Assembly: GCF_030253575.1 (NCBI RefSeq)
Contig: NC_080557.1
Span: 39,105,001 to 39,169,000, forward strand
Direction of reading: 5' to 3'
Source: Rhododendron vialii
Lineage: Eukaryota > Streptophyta > Magnoliopsida > Ericales > Ericaceae
Length of the DNA: 64,000 bases
The notes under the pieces are model-generated. The model searched no databases and was not told the origin of the DNA. It was given only the letters and a program-made list of their open reading frames with translations. Position 1 is the first letter of the stretch; each line of letters starts with the position of its first letter. Positions 54,974 to 64,000 of the stretch are shown here, one piece after another. The position numbers and the translations under genes were made by a program.

Positions 54974-55186
54974 CTCTCCGTCACATAATGTTTATCCGGT
55001 CTGCAAAACAAGAATGTAAAAATAGTACAATTTTTTAAAGAAAAATTTAAATTTTTTTCAACAATTCACTAGATATCGATGAATTTTTTTAATTTATAAA
55101 AAAAGATTGAATTTTTTCTCGAAAGAAGTGCATTATTTTTTAGCCTTCGTTTTACGGACTATACAAACATTTTGAGACCAAAGTAG
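54974..55186. mobile_element. Stowaway-like MITE
   Basis: CTCCGTCACATAATGTTTATCCGGTCTGCAAAAC on the left is inverse to GTTTTACGGACTATACAAACATTTTGAGACCAAAGTAG on the right, about 213 bases, AT-rich centre. Ends are diverged. Confidence 0.65.
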
Positions 55187-55319
55187 AAGTATAAATTATT
55201 GTTCTTTCTATTTTCAGTCCACACGTGTCATTTGTCAATTTAGGTTCGTATCAACATGAAAAGTGTTACATGTGACGTTTGAGATATTGCAAAATTCATG
55301 CAAATTGGTGGGTTAGAAG

Positions 55320-55866
55320 TAAGGGTGTAAACGAGCCGAATCAAACCGAATATCGGCATGTTCGAGCTCGGCGCGATTAGAATTCGTTTGGCTCGAGCTC
55401 GGCTCGAGTTCGAATCGAGCCGAAAAAGTTCAGCTCGAGTTCGGCTCGACAAACATGTACAAAGCTCGAGTTCTGCTCGTTAGTATTCGATCTGGAATAA
55501 ACGAGTTGGTTTGGCTCGAATTCGTCAACTTTTTGGCCTTGATATTAAAAATTGGCTAAACGAGCCGAGTCGAACCGAATATTGGCATATTCGAGCTGAG
55601 CCAAGTAGAATCTATATATTTCGAGTAGAGACAAACCTGTTCGCAAAACCTATATATTGGTATGTTCGAGCTGAGCCGAGCCGAATCTATATATTTCGAG
55701 CCAAGACGAACCTGTTCGAGCCGAGCCCTGCTAGGTTCGAGCTCGGCTCATTTATCAAACAAGTCGAAAAATTGAGCTCGAGCTCGGCTCGTTTATCCTT
55801 AGAACCAAGCCAAACGAACCATTACCGAGTCGAACTCGCGAGTTGCTCAGCTCATTTACAGCTCTA
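55320..55866. repeat. GAGCTCGGCTCG foldback element, copy 3, with perfect 8 bp target duplication
   Basis: GTTAGAAG flanks it exactly (55312-55319 and 55867-55874). Starts TAAGGGTGTAAACGAGCCG and ends GCTCATTTACAGCTCTA. The 547-base interior has many forward and inverse GAGCTCGGCTCG blocks and a tandem of 'CCGAATATTGGCATATTCGAGC' / 'CCTATATATTGGTATGTTCGAGC' units (period about 78 and 57). The 8 bp duplication and TA(A)GGG termini suggest hAT. Confidence 0.85.
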
Positions 55867-56105
55867 GTTAGAAGAACTATCAAGCTAGCAAGAATTTACT
55901 CAAATTACAAATGATGCTACTTTTGCACGTATTTACATCTCTCGTCGTTGAGAATTACTGTAATTAATAAAATGACAGTTAATAAGTGTGCTATTTAAGT
56001 TGTTATTGTCTAACAATCGTCTCTTTTCTTTTACAAAAAATTCAAAAATAATAGGTAGTATTAAGACAACACGATGGTTTCAGCCGTGTCAGGCCTAGAT
56101 TATTC

Positions 56106-56690
<585 letters not shown>

Positions 56691-57139
56691 TTCTAAAGCT
56701 CGTCGCACAGTACAGTTGAAGGTCGGGTTCTAGACTTCTAGTTTTGAGAAGCAGGCATTTTATTGAATAATCCAGGTCTTCGTTTGGTCACTATTGCATC
56801 TTCGACCATGATGAAATCAAGCCGTGCATTTTGCAGTTTGGAATGAATATCATTTTGTTTGGTATTGTTCGTCTATTTTTAGAAGTAACGGGTGTCATGG
56901 GTCAGTTGTTGATGATTCGAGCAAGATCAACTAAAAAGCAGTGCACTTTCGGCTGAACCTAGCTTGTGTAAAATTTGGTGTTGTAATGTACTAATGCATA
57001 GTATTATGTTTGCAGTACCAACACAAGCTTCCCAAATAAATTCCAAGACAAGGACCAAACAAAATCCGTATCCTGGGATTATTTCTCATTGTTCAACTTA
57101 TACAGCACATTATCATCATCCATTATTGAAGGAATTTAT

Positions 57140-57415
57140 TTAAAACGGCACGGACCGACCCGACCCGGCTAAGTAAATAGGCCGGCACGTCTTGACACGA
57201 TTGAAAATGGCACAACACGACACAATTTAAGAAAATAGGCCGGCACGACACAACACGATTGGAAAACGGCACGGCACGGCACGATTGACAAACAGCACGG
57301 CATGACACAATTTGAGTAAATACTATAAACGGGCCTGCACGGCACGAAGTACAATTAGCACAGAGTTAAACGGGCTGGCACGACACGGTACGATACGACC
57401 CGTTTGACACCTCTA
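57140..57415. repeat. ACGGCACGG/GGCCGGCACG-type repeat element (hAT-like end)
   Basis: Tandem variants of 'AACGGCACGGCACG', 'AATAGGCCGGCACGACACAACACGATTG' (period about 57) run to a terminal GACCCGTTTGACACCTCTA. The right end resembles hAT termini (TAGAGGTGTCAAACGGGTC when reversed). A matching left end is not evident, so it is probably truncated. Confidence 0.6.
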
Positions 57416-57502
57416 GTCACAAATTTACACTTCTACTTATCCTCCCGAAATTTCCACAAAAACTCCTCGCATATAAGCAAAACAACATGCCTTAATCGCA
57501 GT

Positions 57503-58056
57503 CTAGTATTCATTTTGGGTCTTAAAATCCAATCTCTCCCTCTGCATATGGTCTATAAGAGCATCTCCGCTCTTTCCTCAAATCTTGACTCAAACTTAAA
57601 TTTGAGTTAAAAATTTTCCAAAACCCTCCTCCACTCCTTACCCAAACCAAAACTCAATTTGGTTATACTCAAACCCTTACTCAAATTTTTGAAGGCAAAT
57701 TTCACACGTTTAAATTTACAATATTTCCATTAATAAAGTTTTTACTAAAAAATGTGCATATTTGTGCTTGGGCACAATACCAAATGAAGCTTTTACTCAT
57801 ATTTCTACTCAAATTTAAGTGAAAATTTGAATAAGGAGCGAAGATGCTCTAATAAACATTGTATTTCTCTCTCTCCGTTCATTATCCAAAAAACCTTTCT
57901 CGAAATTCAAAACGAGCTATTTGGTTTGAGTTTTGAGAGAGGTTTCTTGGATAACGAGTGGATAGAGAAAATAGAGTAATAATTTAGAAAAAAATTATTG
58001 AGAACCGTGCGCAGTAGATAGGTTCGATTTTGTCGTTTTGAGACCCAAACCGAACA
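57503..58056. mobile_element. MITE (GTTCGGTTTGGGTCTCAAAA ends) interrupted by a Tourist-like element
   Basis: Left CTAGTATTCATTTTGGGTCTTAAAATCC is inverse to right TCGTTTTGAGACCCAAACCGAACATAG. The inner arms also pair (TTCATTATCCAAAAAACCTTTCTC with GAGGTTTCTTGGATAACGAGTGGA). The GAGCATCTCC element at 57559-57849 sits in its left arm. Confidence 0.65.
57559..57849. mobile_element. Tourist-like (PIF/Harbinger) MITE, copy 2, TAA target duplication
   Basis: Ends GAGCATCTCCGCTC and GAGCGAAGATGCTC, flanked by TAA at 57556-57558 and 57850-57852. Same family as 40172-40475 (shared CTTGACTCAAACTTAAA motif). Confidence 0.85.
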
Positions 58057-59078
58057 TAGTAGGGGTTTGATTTGTTACCATGGTCAAAACCTGGGATTTT
58101 CACGTAATTTTTCCAAAATAGTAATTAAAAAGAACAAGAAAAGGAAAAAGAACGGGAAAATCCAGAAAAAACCAAGAGAGGAAGAGGAAGTTAAAAATAG
58201 TTGCTTGCACTCCCTCTCTCCCTCTCTCTCTGGGTTGTCGGATCTCGCTCCCAAAATTGCGCTATAATCAATCTCGTCTTGACCCTATCAGCCATCTACC
58301 TCGTCCAACCAATCGATTCCCTTCTACACACTCTTCCTTCTCCAAAACGTGCTCTCTCAATGGTGCGTGTACACGTCATTTCAATCCCTTTTGGTGATCT
58401 CTGGCAAGGTCTTCCAGGTATAACTGTTCTCTATTCAATCGATCAATCAACTCCAGCGTTTTTCTCACCTGAGTTCGCTTGAATCTCCCATTTTTATCTC
58501 CTTATTCTGAACTGAAGTTCATTGTTGCAACTGGGTTGGAACTCTTGTGTTTCGTGGGTTGGTTTCATATGATGGCATGTTGCACACATGTTTCATGTTT
58601 TTCGTGATATCGAATTTGTTTCGGTACTGTGCCTTGGTGTTTTCCGGATGTCCACTTGTTTGTGTTTGAACTCAGATCAGTTTGCTGGTAGATTATCTTC
58701 TTCCCTTACGTGAATGCCAATATTTCAAGCATCTGACTCGAAAATAATTGCCAATAAGTGGAGAGGTCGCTCATGTGCGGGTTTGGAGGTGATAATATAA
58801 CGGGTGTGGGATAACGGACCATATCCTCTTTTGGATAGCACTTGGTTGGCTTAATTCAGAACCTAGATACCATGTTTTCCAATTTTCTTTATCATTTTTT
58901 CGATGTTCCCAGCTTTTGGTAGATAGGATCATTTTGGTGAATTGGGTGTTGGTACGAGACTTTGCCAAGGCTTTCATATTGACAGTTTGGTTGTTGCTAT
59001 CTGAATTTGATTGATCCCCTGGGGAAAAAAAAAATTTCAAGTTGTGGATTTGAACAACTTGGTGGTTGTTTTTTTCAC
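58057..59078 (+). promoter_or_regulatory. Promoter and 5' UTR region of the F-box/LRR gene, with a probable leader intron
   Basis: A TC-rich leader near 58200-58240 and a donor-like CTTCCAG|GTATAAC at 58417/58418 suggest a 5' UTR exon followed by an intron ending shortly before the start codon at 59079. The small open frames here are not conserved proteins. Confidence 0.45.
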
Positions 59079-60338
59079 ATGGAGTACCTTCCGGTGGAAG
59101 TAATTGGGAACATATTATCGCGGCTAGGAGCAGCCAGGGATGTGGTGATAGCATCTGCAACGTGTAGGAAATGGCGAGAAGCTTGTCGCAAACACCTCCA
59201 CACACTGTCATTCAGTTCTGACGACTGGCCTGTCTATCGTGATCTCACAACCAGTCGGCTTGAGATCCTGATTACTCAGACCATATTTCAAACAGCAGGA
59301 TTACAAGGCCTGTATATTTTTATGGATGATGTTGATGAATTTTCGGCTTCCACGGTTATTGCTTGGCTCATGTACACAAGGGAAACCTTACGTGAGTTGA
59401 TTTATAACGTCCGCACTACTCCAAATGTTAACATTCTTGACATATGTGGGCGGCAGAGACTGGAAACATTGGTCTTGGCTCATAATTCAATCACAGGGGT
59501 TGAACCTTATTACCAGAGGTTCCCCTGCTTGAAATCCCTTTCTTTGAGTTATGTTAGTATCTCAGCATTGGATCTGAATCTGTTGCTCACTGCTTGCCCT
59601 AATATTGAGAGGCTGACACTTATCAATCCTGAGATTGCAATGTCTGATGCTCAGGTTACTGTTGAGCTGAATAGTCCAACACTAAAGACCATATATGTTG
59701 AAGCAATTAGCTTGGACAAGTTCATGTTGGAGGCTGATAGCCTTGAGACTCTGCATTTGAAAGATTGTGCTCTTGAAGTTTTTGAACTCGTTGGAAAGGG
59801 GAGTTTGAAGCATTTCAAGATCGATGATGTTAGTGTTATACATCTTGATATTGGTGAGACTGTTGAAAATCTTGAGATCGTGGACGTCAGTAATTTCACT
59901 ATTATTTGGTCAAAATTTTACCAAATGATCTCCAAATCATCCAAATTGCGAAGGCTTCGGCTTTGGGATGTGGTGTTTGATGACGAGGATGAGATTATTG
60001 ATTTGGAAACAATTGCGCTGTGTTTCCCACTGTTAAGCCGTTTGTCGTTGAGTTATGACTTGAGAGATGGGCTGCTTCACTATGGTTTGCAAGGCTCCTC
60101 TTATTTGGAGAACGTGATTGCATTGGAGCTTGGATGGACAGTAGTGAATGACCTCTTCACGGATTGGGTTTCTTGTCTGCTTATACGGTGTCCAAATCTT
60201 AAGAAATTGGTCATTCATGGGGTTGTTTCAGAGGCAAAAACACATGAAGAGTGCCAAATGTTTGCAAAATTTACTTCATCTATTGTGCAGCTTATGAGGA
60301 AATATATGCACGTAGAAGTGCACTTTGAATATGAATAG
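59079..60338 (+). CDS. F-box/LRR-repeat (RNI-like) protein, At1g67190 type
   Basis: Single coding exon, 419 residues. Start at ATG 59079 (MEYLPVEVIGNILSRLGAAR), which opens directly with the F-box. The 24 in-frame residues upstream are leader sequence. The F-box spans residues 1-42 (LPVEVIGNILSRL ... ATCRKWREACRK) and would bind SKP1/ASK in an SCF ubiquitin ligase. The rest is a run of degenerate leucine-rich repeats, for example LETLVLAHNSITGVEP, LKSLSLSYVSISALDL, LETLHLKDCALEVFEL and LSRLSLSYDLRDG, ending with VQLMRKYMHVEVHFEYE. It matches recalled Arabidopsis At1g67190 along its whole length; the substrate is not known to me. The intact frame and start-to-end similarity argue for a functional gene. 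Confidence 0.92.
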   Translation: MEYLPVEVIGNILSRLGAARDVVIASATCRKWREACRKHLHTLSFSSDDWPVYRDLTTSRLEILITQTIFQTAGLQGLYIFMDDVDEFSASTVIAWLMYTRETLRELIYNVRTTPNVNILDICGRQRLETLVLAHNSITGVEPYYQRFPCLKSLSLSYVSISALDLNLLLTACPNIERLTLINPEIAMSDAQVTVELNSPTLKTIYVEAISLDKFMLEADSLETLHLKDCALEVFELVGKGSLKHFKIDDVSVIHLDIGETVENLEIVDVSNFTIIWSKFYQMISKSSKLRRLRLWDVVFDDEDEIIDLETIALCFPLLSRLSLSYDLRDGLLHYGLQGSSYLENVIALELGWTVVNDLFTDWVSCLLIRCPNLKKLVIHGVVSEAKTHEECQMFAKFTSSIVQLMRKYMHVEVHFEYE

Positions 60339-62869
60339 AGATACTGGATGTTGCCTTGGTAGAGTAATGGATTCAAATTCTTACTCTGTGAATTATAAAA
60401 GCACTTAGGCAGGTAAATTTGTTGCTTGCGGAGCCCGAGGGCTGAGCCTTGTCTTGTGATTAAAAGATAGTGGAAATTGTTTCTGTTTGGATTATTAATG
60501 TCATAGAAGGACGACTATTCATTTCAAATTCATATCATTCGGTTAATTTCATGCCTACGGATTTTATTTTATTTCTCTTGAATATTCTTGTTACGTGTGA
60601 AGCTTGGAGAGGGCAACCATGGAAGGAGTAGCACCAGTTGCAATTTTTTTATGAGATCTACACTGCCTAGTTGAAGTGTACAATTGGTCTTACTTTTATC
60701 ATTCAAATCCTCCTCTTTTTTCTCGCTTCTGCATTTCAAGAAACATCAAATAGAAATTAAAATGTGAAAGTTAGTTTCATAAAGTTGACGATGGTCTGCC
60801 TTATTCGCTACATTTGTTTAATAGGTAAGGTAAGTAGACTGGAACTTGAATCTCCTAATTAATTAAGGTTCTTGCATTTCATTCACGGTGATTTGAAGAA
60901 TTGTTCTGAAATACACATCATTCTACTTCGAACAGTGGAAAAAAGTACAACATTTGATGGCAGGCACTTTGAGATGAAGGAAATACGAAGTATCAGTTTT
61001 TGCTCTGGGCTCTCCATACTTTCTTGTGTCTTCTATTTTTTAAGGTTTGTTTAGCTTTAGCTGCATTATCTGCTCAGCATTGGTGTCCACATTTACTGGG
61101 AGAGAGGTGCTGCATCCCAGTGGCTGTTTTTATGTTTAGTACATGAAAATCTTGACCAGAGCCTTAAGAATGAGGATTACTGTAATATCTTGGTTTACTG
61201 TCATTCTGCGTGACATTATCCTGGCCACTAGATTAACTGTTGCACTCTTAACTTGTCCAAAGGAGAGTATTCTATAGGGGCAAAAGATAAGGTCTTGAAA
61301 GGTGTTATACTTACAGGTAACGAGTTCATCTCTGCCTTGTGCTGATATTCTGTTCTCCAATTACACACACACCCACTAGAAAGCAAAAAAGGGGAAAACT
61401 GGATACGCTCCTTCGTTGCTATTGCGTTTGACGTGCCTAATAATGGTTAGACTTTTGTTCCAAACTGAATGACATTGTAAAAAATCATAGAACGAATTTT
61501 CATTGGTGATGAGCAATATACGATACTCAACCCTTTCTTTTTGCTTCTAGTAAGACACTATCTAGTTCAACAAATATTTGTCTATTGTTATACTGTGAGG
61601 TCTTTTCACTTTGGCAACTATTTAAATTTCAAAATACCAGCTTGAGCTCATTTGTCTCTTTTAATTTCATTAAAAACTAACACCTTTTCAAGTGGAAGCC
61701 TCTTTCTTTCCACTTCCCCAAAACTGTGCTTTATCTATGGAGTTGAGTATAGACACAAGAACTCTCTGACTTTGTGTCCCTCATGTTTCCATCTATTGAT
61801 AGGGTCTTTATTCCTTCGCTTCTTACTTTTTCCTATTGCAAGGTATACCTAACTGTTAAGAACTCAAGGGCATTTCACTATTCACTGTGGTTTTCTCAAC
61901 TTTGAGACCAAGTCTTTCCCAATTTGCATAAATATTATATATAGCCTTTGCAAAGATGGGAGTAAGTTAGACATTTTCTAATGCAGCACTTCATTGAAAT
62001 ATGTAATATAGCTTTCCTTTGCTAGTCTTTGATTCTTACTGACAGTCTACTCTCTTATGTTGAGTGATCTTTGTTTCTTCTCTGTCTTAACAGCTGATGG
62101 TAGGTTTATCCACTTTCAGCATACATGACTCTATATTGCTTAACTTACGCTGCAAAGCAGATATAATGTAAATCCCAGAAGTAAGTTATGGAAATCAGCT
62201 TTCACTATTTGAATTTCATGCGTGACTTTGTTGTTTATTGTTGTTCTATTCATTTATTACCGTGTACCACTCAAATTGCAAAAAATAAAATAAAGTTCAA
62301 GACCAGCTTTTTGAAGGCCATGAACATTTTCACATTCATTACTATTTTTTTTCTTTACCAGCAGAAGCGTAAATATCTCCATCCTGGTGCAAATTTTGTG
62401 GGATCTGTATTTTGCATGTTGAAAAACGTCTTTAGGTCAATGATGTATGATTAGACATGGTTTTATGATTTATCCCGTCCCTGCGGCAGCTTATAAAAGT
62501 TAATGATGGAACATTTATTAGGAGGCTTCTTATACATTCAAGTACTAAAAGCCTGCAATTGAACTGGTTTCTGGAGTATTTAGCAAAGTCATCACAGAAT
62601 GTCCAAAAGCACTTTTCTTAGTCAGATACAACAATCGGCATGTGATGCGATAGAGGTAGGTAACTTTCCTTTGTTGCTGGTTCAAAGATGCTGAATTTCT
62701 AATAGACCAATTATATTTGCGTTGTTTTATGTTTTTGAGGAAATTGTCAATTGGAGATAATTTCTTGGCTTCTTGATGAATTTGTCAGAACCCCAACACT
62801 TTTCAGCTTGAAATGTGATAATGGTCTGCTTTTCTGTTATGCTCGGATTTTCCTGGAGTACCTGATCCA
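60339..62869. other. 3' flank of the F-box gene and AT-rich intergenic sequence
   Basis: Beyond a probable 3' UTR I see no recognisable protein, RNA gene or bounded element. Scattered open frames lack family signatures. Confidence 0.45.
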
Positions 62870-62879
62870 TAGTGAGATA

Positions 62880-63254
62880 AAAAATGCTACTGGTACAGCA
62901 GCTGCATACAGATCCCCTTTGCGCTCGCCTCGGGTCCCACAAAGATGATCGGAGCCGCTCATTTTGTTCAAAATACGTCGTTTAAGGTCCCAAAAAAAAA
63001 TTACCTCAATCCGATATCGGGAAGGGTGTTTACGAATCATCCAACTTTGCTTCAAAATCCGATCATCTGGCTAAATTTTGAAGCAAAGTTGGATGATTCG
63101 TAAACACCCTTCCCGATATCGGATTGAGGTGATTTTTTTTAGGGACCTTAAACGACGTATTTTGAACAAAATGAGCGGCTCCGATCATCTTTGAGGGACC
63201 CGAGGCGGGCGTAAAGGGGATCTGTACGCAGCTGCTGTACCAGTAGCACTACTC
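62880..63254. mobile_element. Near-perfect palindromic MULE-like foldback element with 9-10 bp target duplication
   Basis: TAGTGAGATA flanks it (62870-62879 and 63255-63264). Arms run 62885 to about 63058 and 63075 to 63248: TGCTACTGGTACAGCAGCTGC at the left end and its inverse at the right. The inner 110 bases (GATCGGAGCCGCTCATTTTG ... GCTTCAAAAT) differ by about two bases between arms; the outer 60 bases differ slightly more. Loop of about 17 bases. No coding capacity. The duplication length fits Mutator-like elements. Confidence 0.9.
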
Positions 63255-63264
63255 TAGTGAGATA

Positions 63265-64000
63265 GACATTTGCATTTGATTTATGTAGCTGTGTAGAATT
63301 TAGCTGCATTAATACGCGTAACTGATTTTGTACATTAGAACAAAACCGAGTTTTAGCTTGCAGCCGGGAGGATTACAAGTTCAGATGTATCTTTTGTCCC
63401 TCCTTGTACTTACGTGTATTCATGTACATTTGTGTAAGTATGTGCTATATACCTTCTAACATTTAAAGCCCTTTATGGCTGAATAAGTCAACTATAAAAA
63501 AATAATAATATGGACCTGAAATAGGGAATTATTTCTTTTTGTTTCTTTGTTCTAGTAATGTGAAAAAGATTGCTTCTTGTTTTTGCTATACCTTAAGTTG
63601 GCAAAAGTAGAGATTCCTCTTTTTCAAAGCATTTGTGGAAATTTTAGTCCGGGGAAGTAATTATGATGTTTATACTTTTGTTGCTTGGACAAAGGCACAT
63701 TTAAAACTTGCTTCTGCTTGTTTTGCATTTTAGTCCAAACTCGGATTCTATCTATACCCAATATTGGCACCGGTGCATGTCCAGTCATTCGATCACGTGA
63801 GAATCTTCAAGCTGATATTTATAAGAAGTTGTGTCATAAAGATACAAGTTGGCCTCAAGCTGTATACTGAAGTTTCATGGTACTCTGTTGTTGGGTTGTC
63901 TATAATTGATATTATTAGTAGCTGACATTTATATTTCTTCTTCTAGTATGGTATCGTGGTGATGTAGGTTGTACAGGTTTAACATATTTTACCTTTGAGT
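63265..64000. other. Terminal stretch, no gene recognised
   Basis: AT-rich. A splice-acceptor-like TTTTGCATTTTAG at about 63725-63737 is followed by an open stretch to 63870, but I recognise no protein family, so no gene is called. Confidence 0.4.

Noticed and set aside
63685-63870. Possible exon after a splice-acceptor-like TTTTGCATTTTAG
   Set aside because: No frame shows a recognisable domain and no matching exons were seen upstream; left uncalled.

Overview
This is nuclear DNA of a flowering plant, most likely a eudicot. The genes are split by GT-AG introns, the proteins are plant-specific or of plant type (SAUR-like, VAMP71-clade R-SNARE, Ole e 1-like, FAF, root-type plastid ferredoxin), and the spaces between genes are packed with small DNA transposons, LINE and SINE fragments and microsatellites. 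I cannot name the species. No operons, CRISPR arrays, rRNA or tRNA genes were seen.

Layout. 0-6 kb: a SAUR-like gene (+), then a complete four-exon VAMP714-type R-SNARE (-). 7.7-9.7 kb: a two-exon Ole e 1-like secreted protein (-). 10-14.9 kb: repeats, including a LINE RNase H relic split by a Stowaway MITE. 15-19.4 kb: two tandem GC-rich single-exon LEA_2 genes (+). 22-26.4 kb: a small mitochondrial IF1-like protein (+). 27-30.7 kb: a complete nine-exon N-carbamoylputrescine amidase (+). 33-35.5 kb: a FAF-domain gene (-) and a plastid [2Fe-2S] ferredoxin (-), the latter probably with a long 5' UTR intron reaching 39.4 kb. 39.7-43 kb: nested MITEs and a retroposon. 43.9-49.1 kb: ribosomal protein uL1/RPL10a (-) with a GC-AG intron and a tandem repeat. 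50.7-53.3 kb: QCR9 of respiratory complex III (-), with a 1.4 kb MULE inserted about 50 bp upstream of its start codon. 55-58 kb: foldback and MITE elements and an ABCC transporter pseudogene fragment. 59-60.3 kb: an F-box/LRR gene (+). 60.4-64 kb: no recognisable gene, but a near-perfect 375 bp palindromic transposon.

The genes do not form one pathway; they are housekeeping and developmental genes. Several of them (Ole e 1-like, carbamoylputrescine amidase, ferredoxin, RPL10a, IF1-like, and also VAMP714 and FAF-like) have Arabidopsis counterparts that, from memory, lie close together on two duplicated chromosome segments (around At2g27400-27700 and At5g22100-22450), so this looks like a conserved ancestral gene block. 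The unusual content is the dense and well-dated-looking transposon record: hAT-like elements with 8 bp target duplications, MULE-like foldbacks with 9 bp duplications, nested Stowaway/Tourist insertions and very short non-LTR retroposon insertions.

For multi-exon genes the feature spans start to stop codon, and exon coordinates are given in the evidence. They were derived by hand from splice signals, reading-frame continuity and recalled family sequences.
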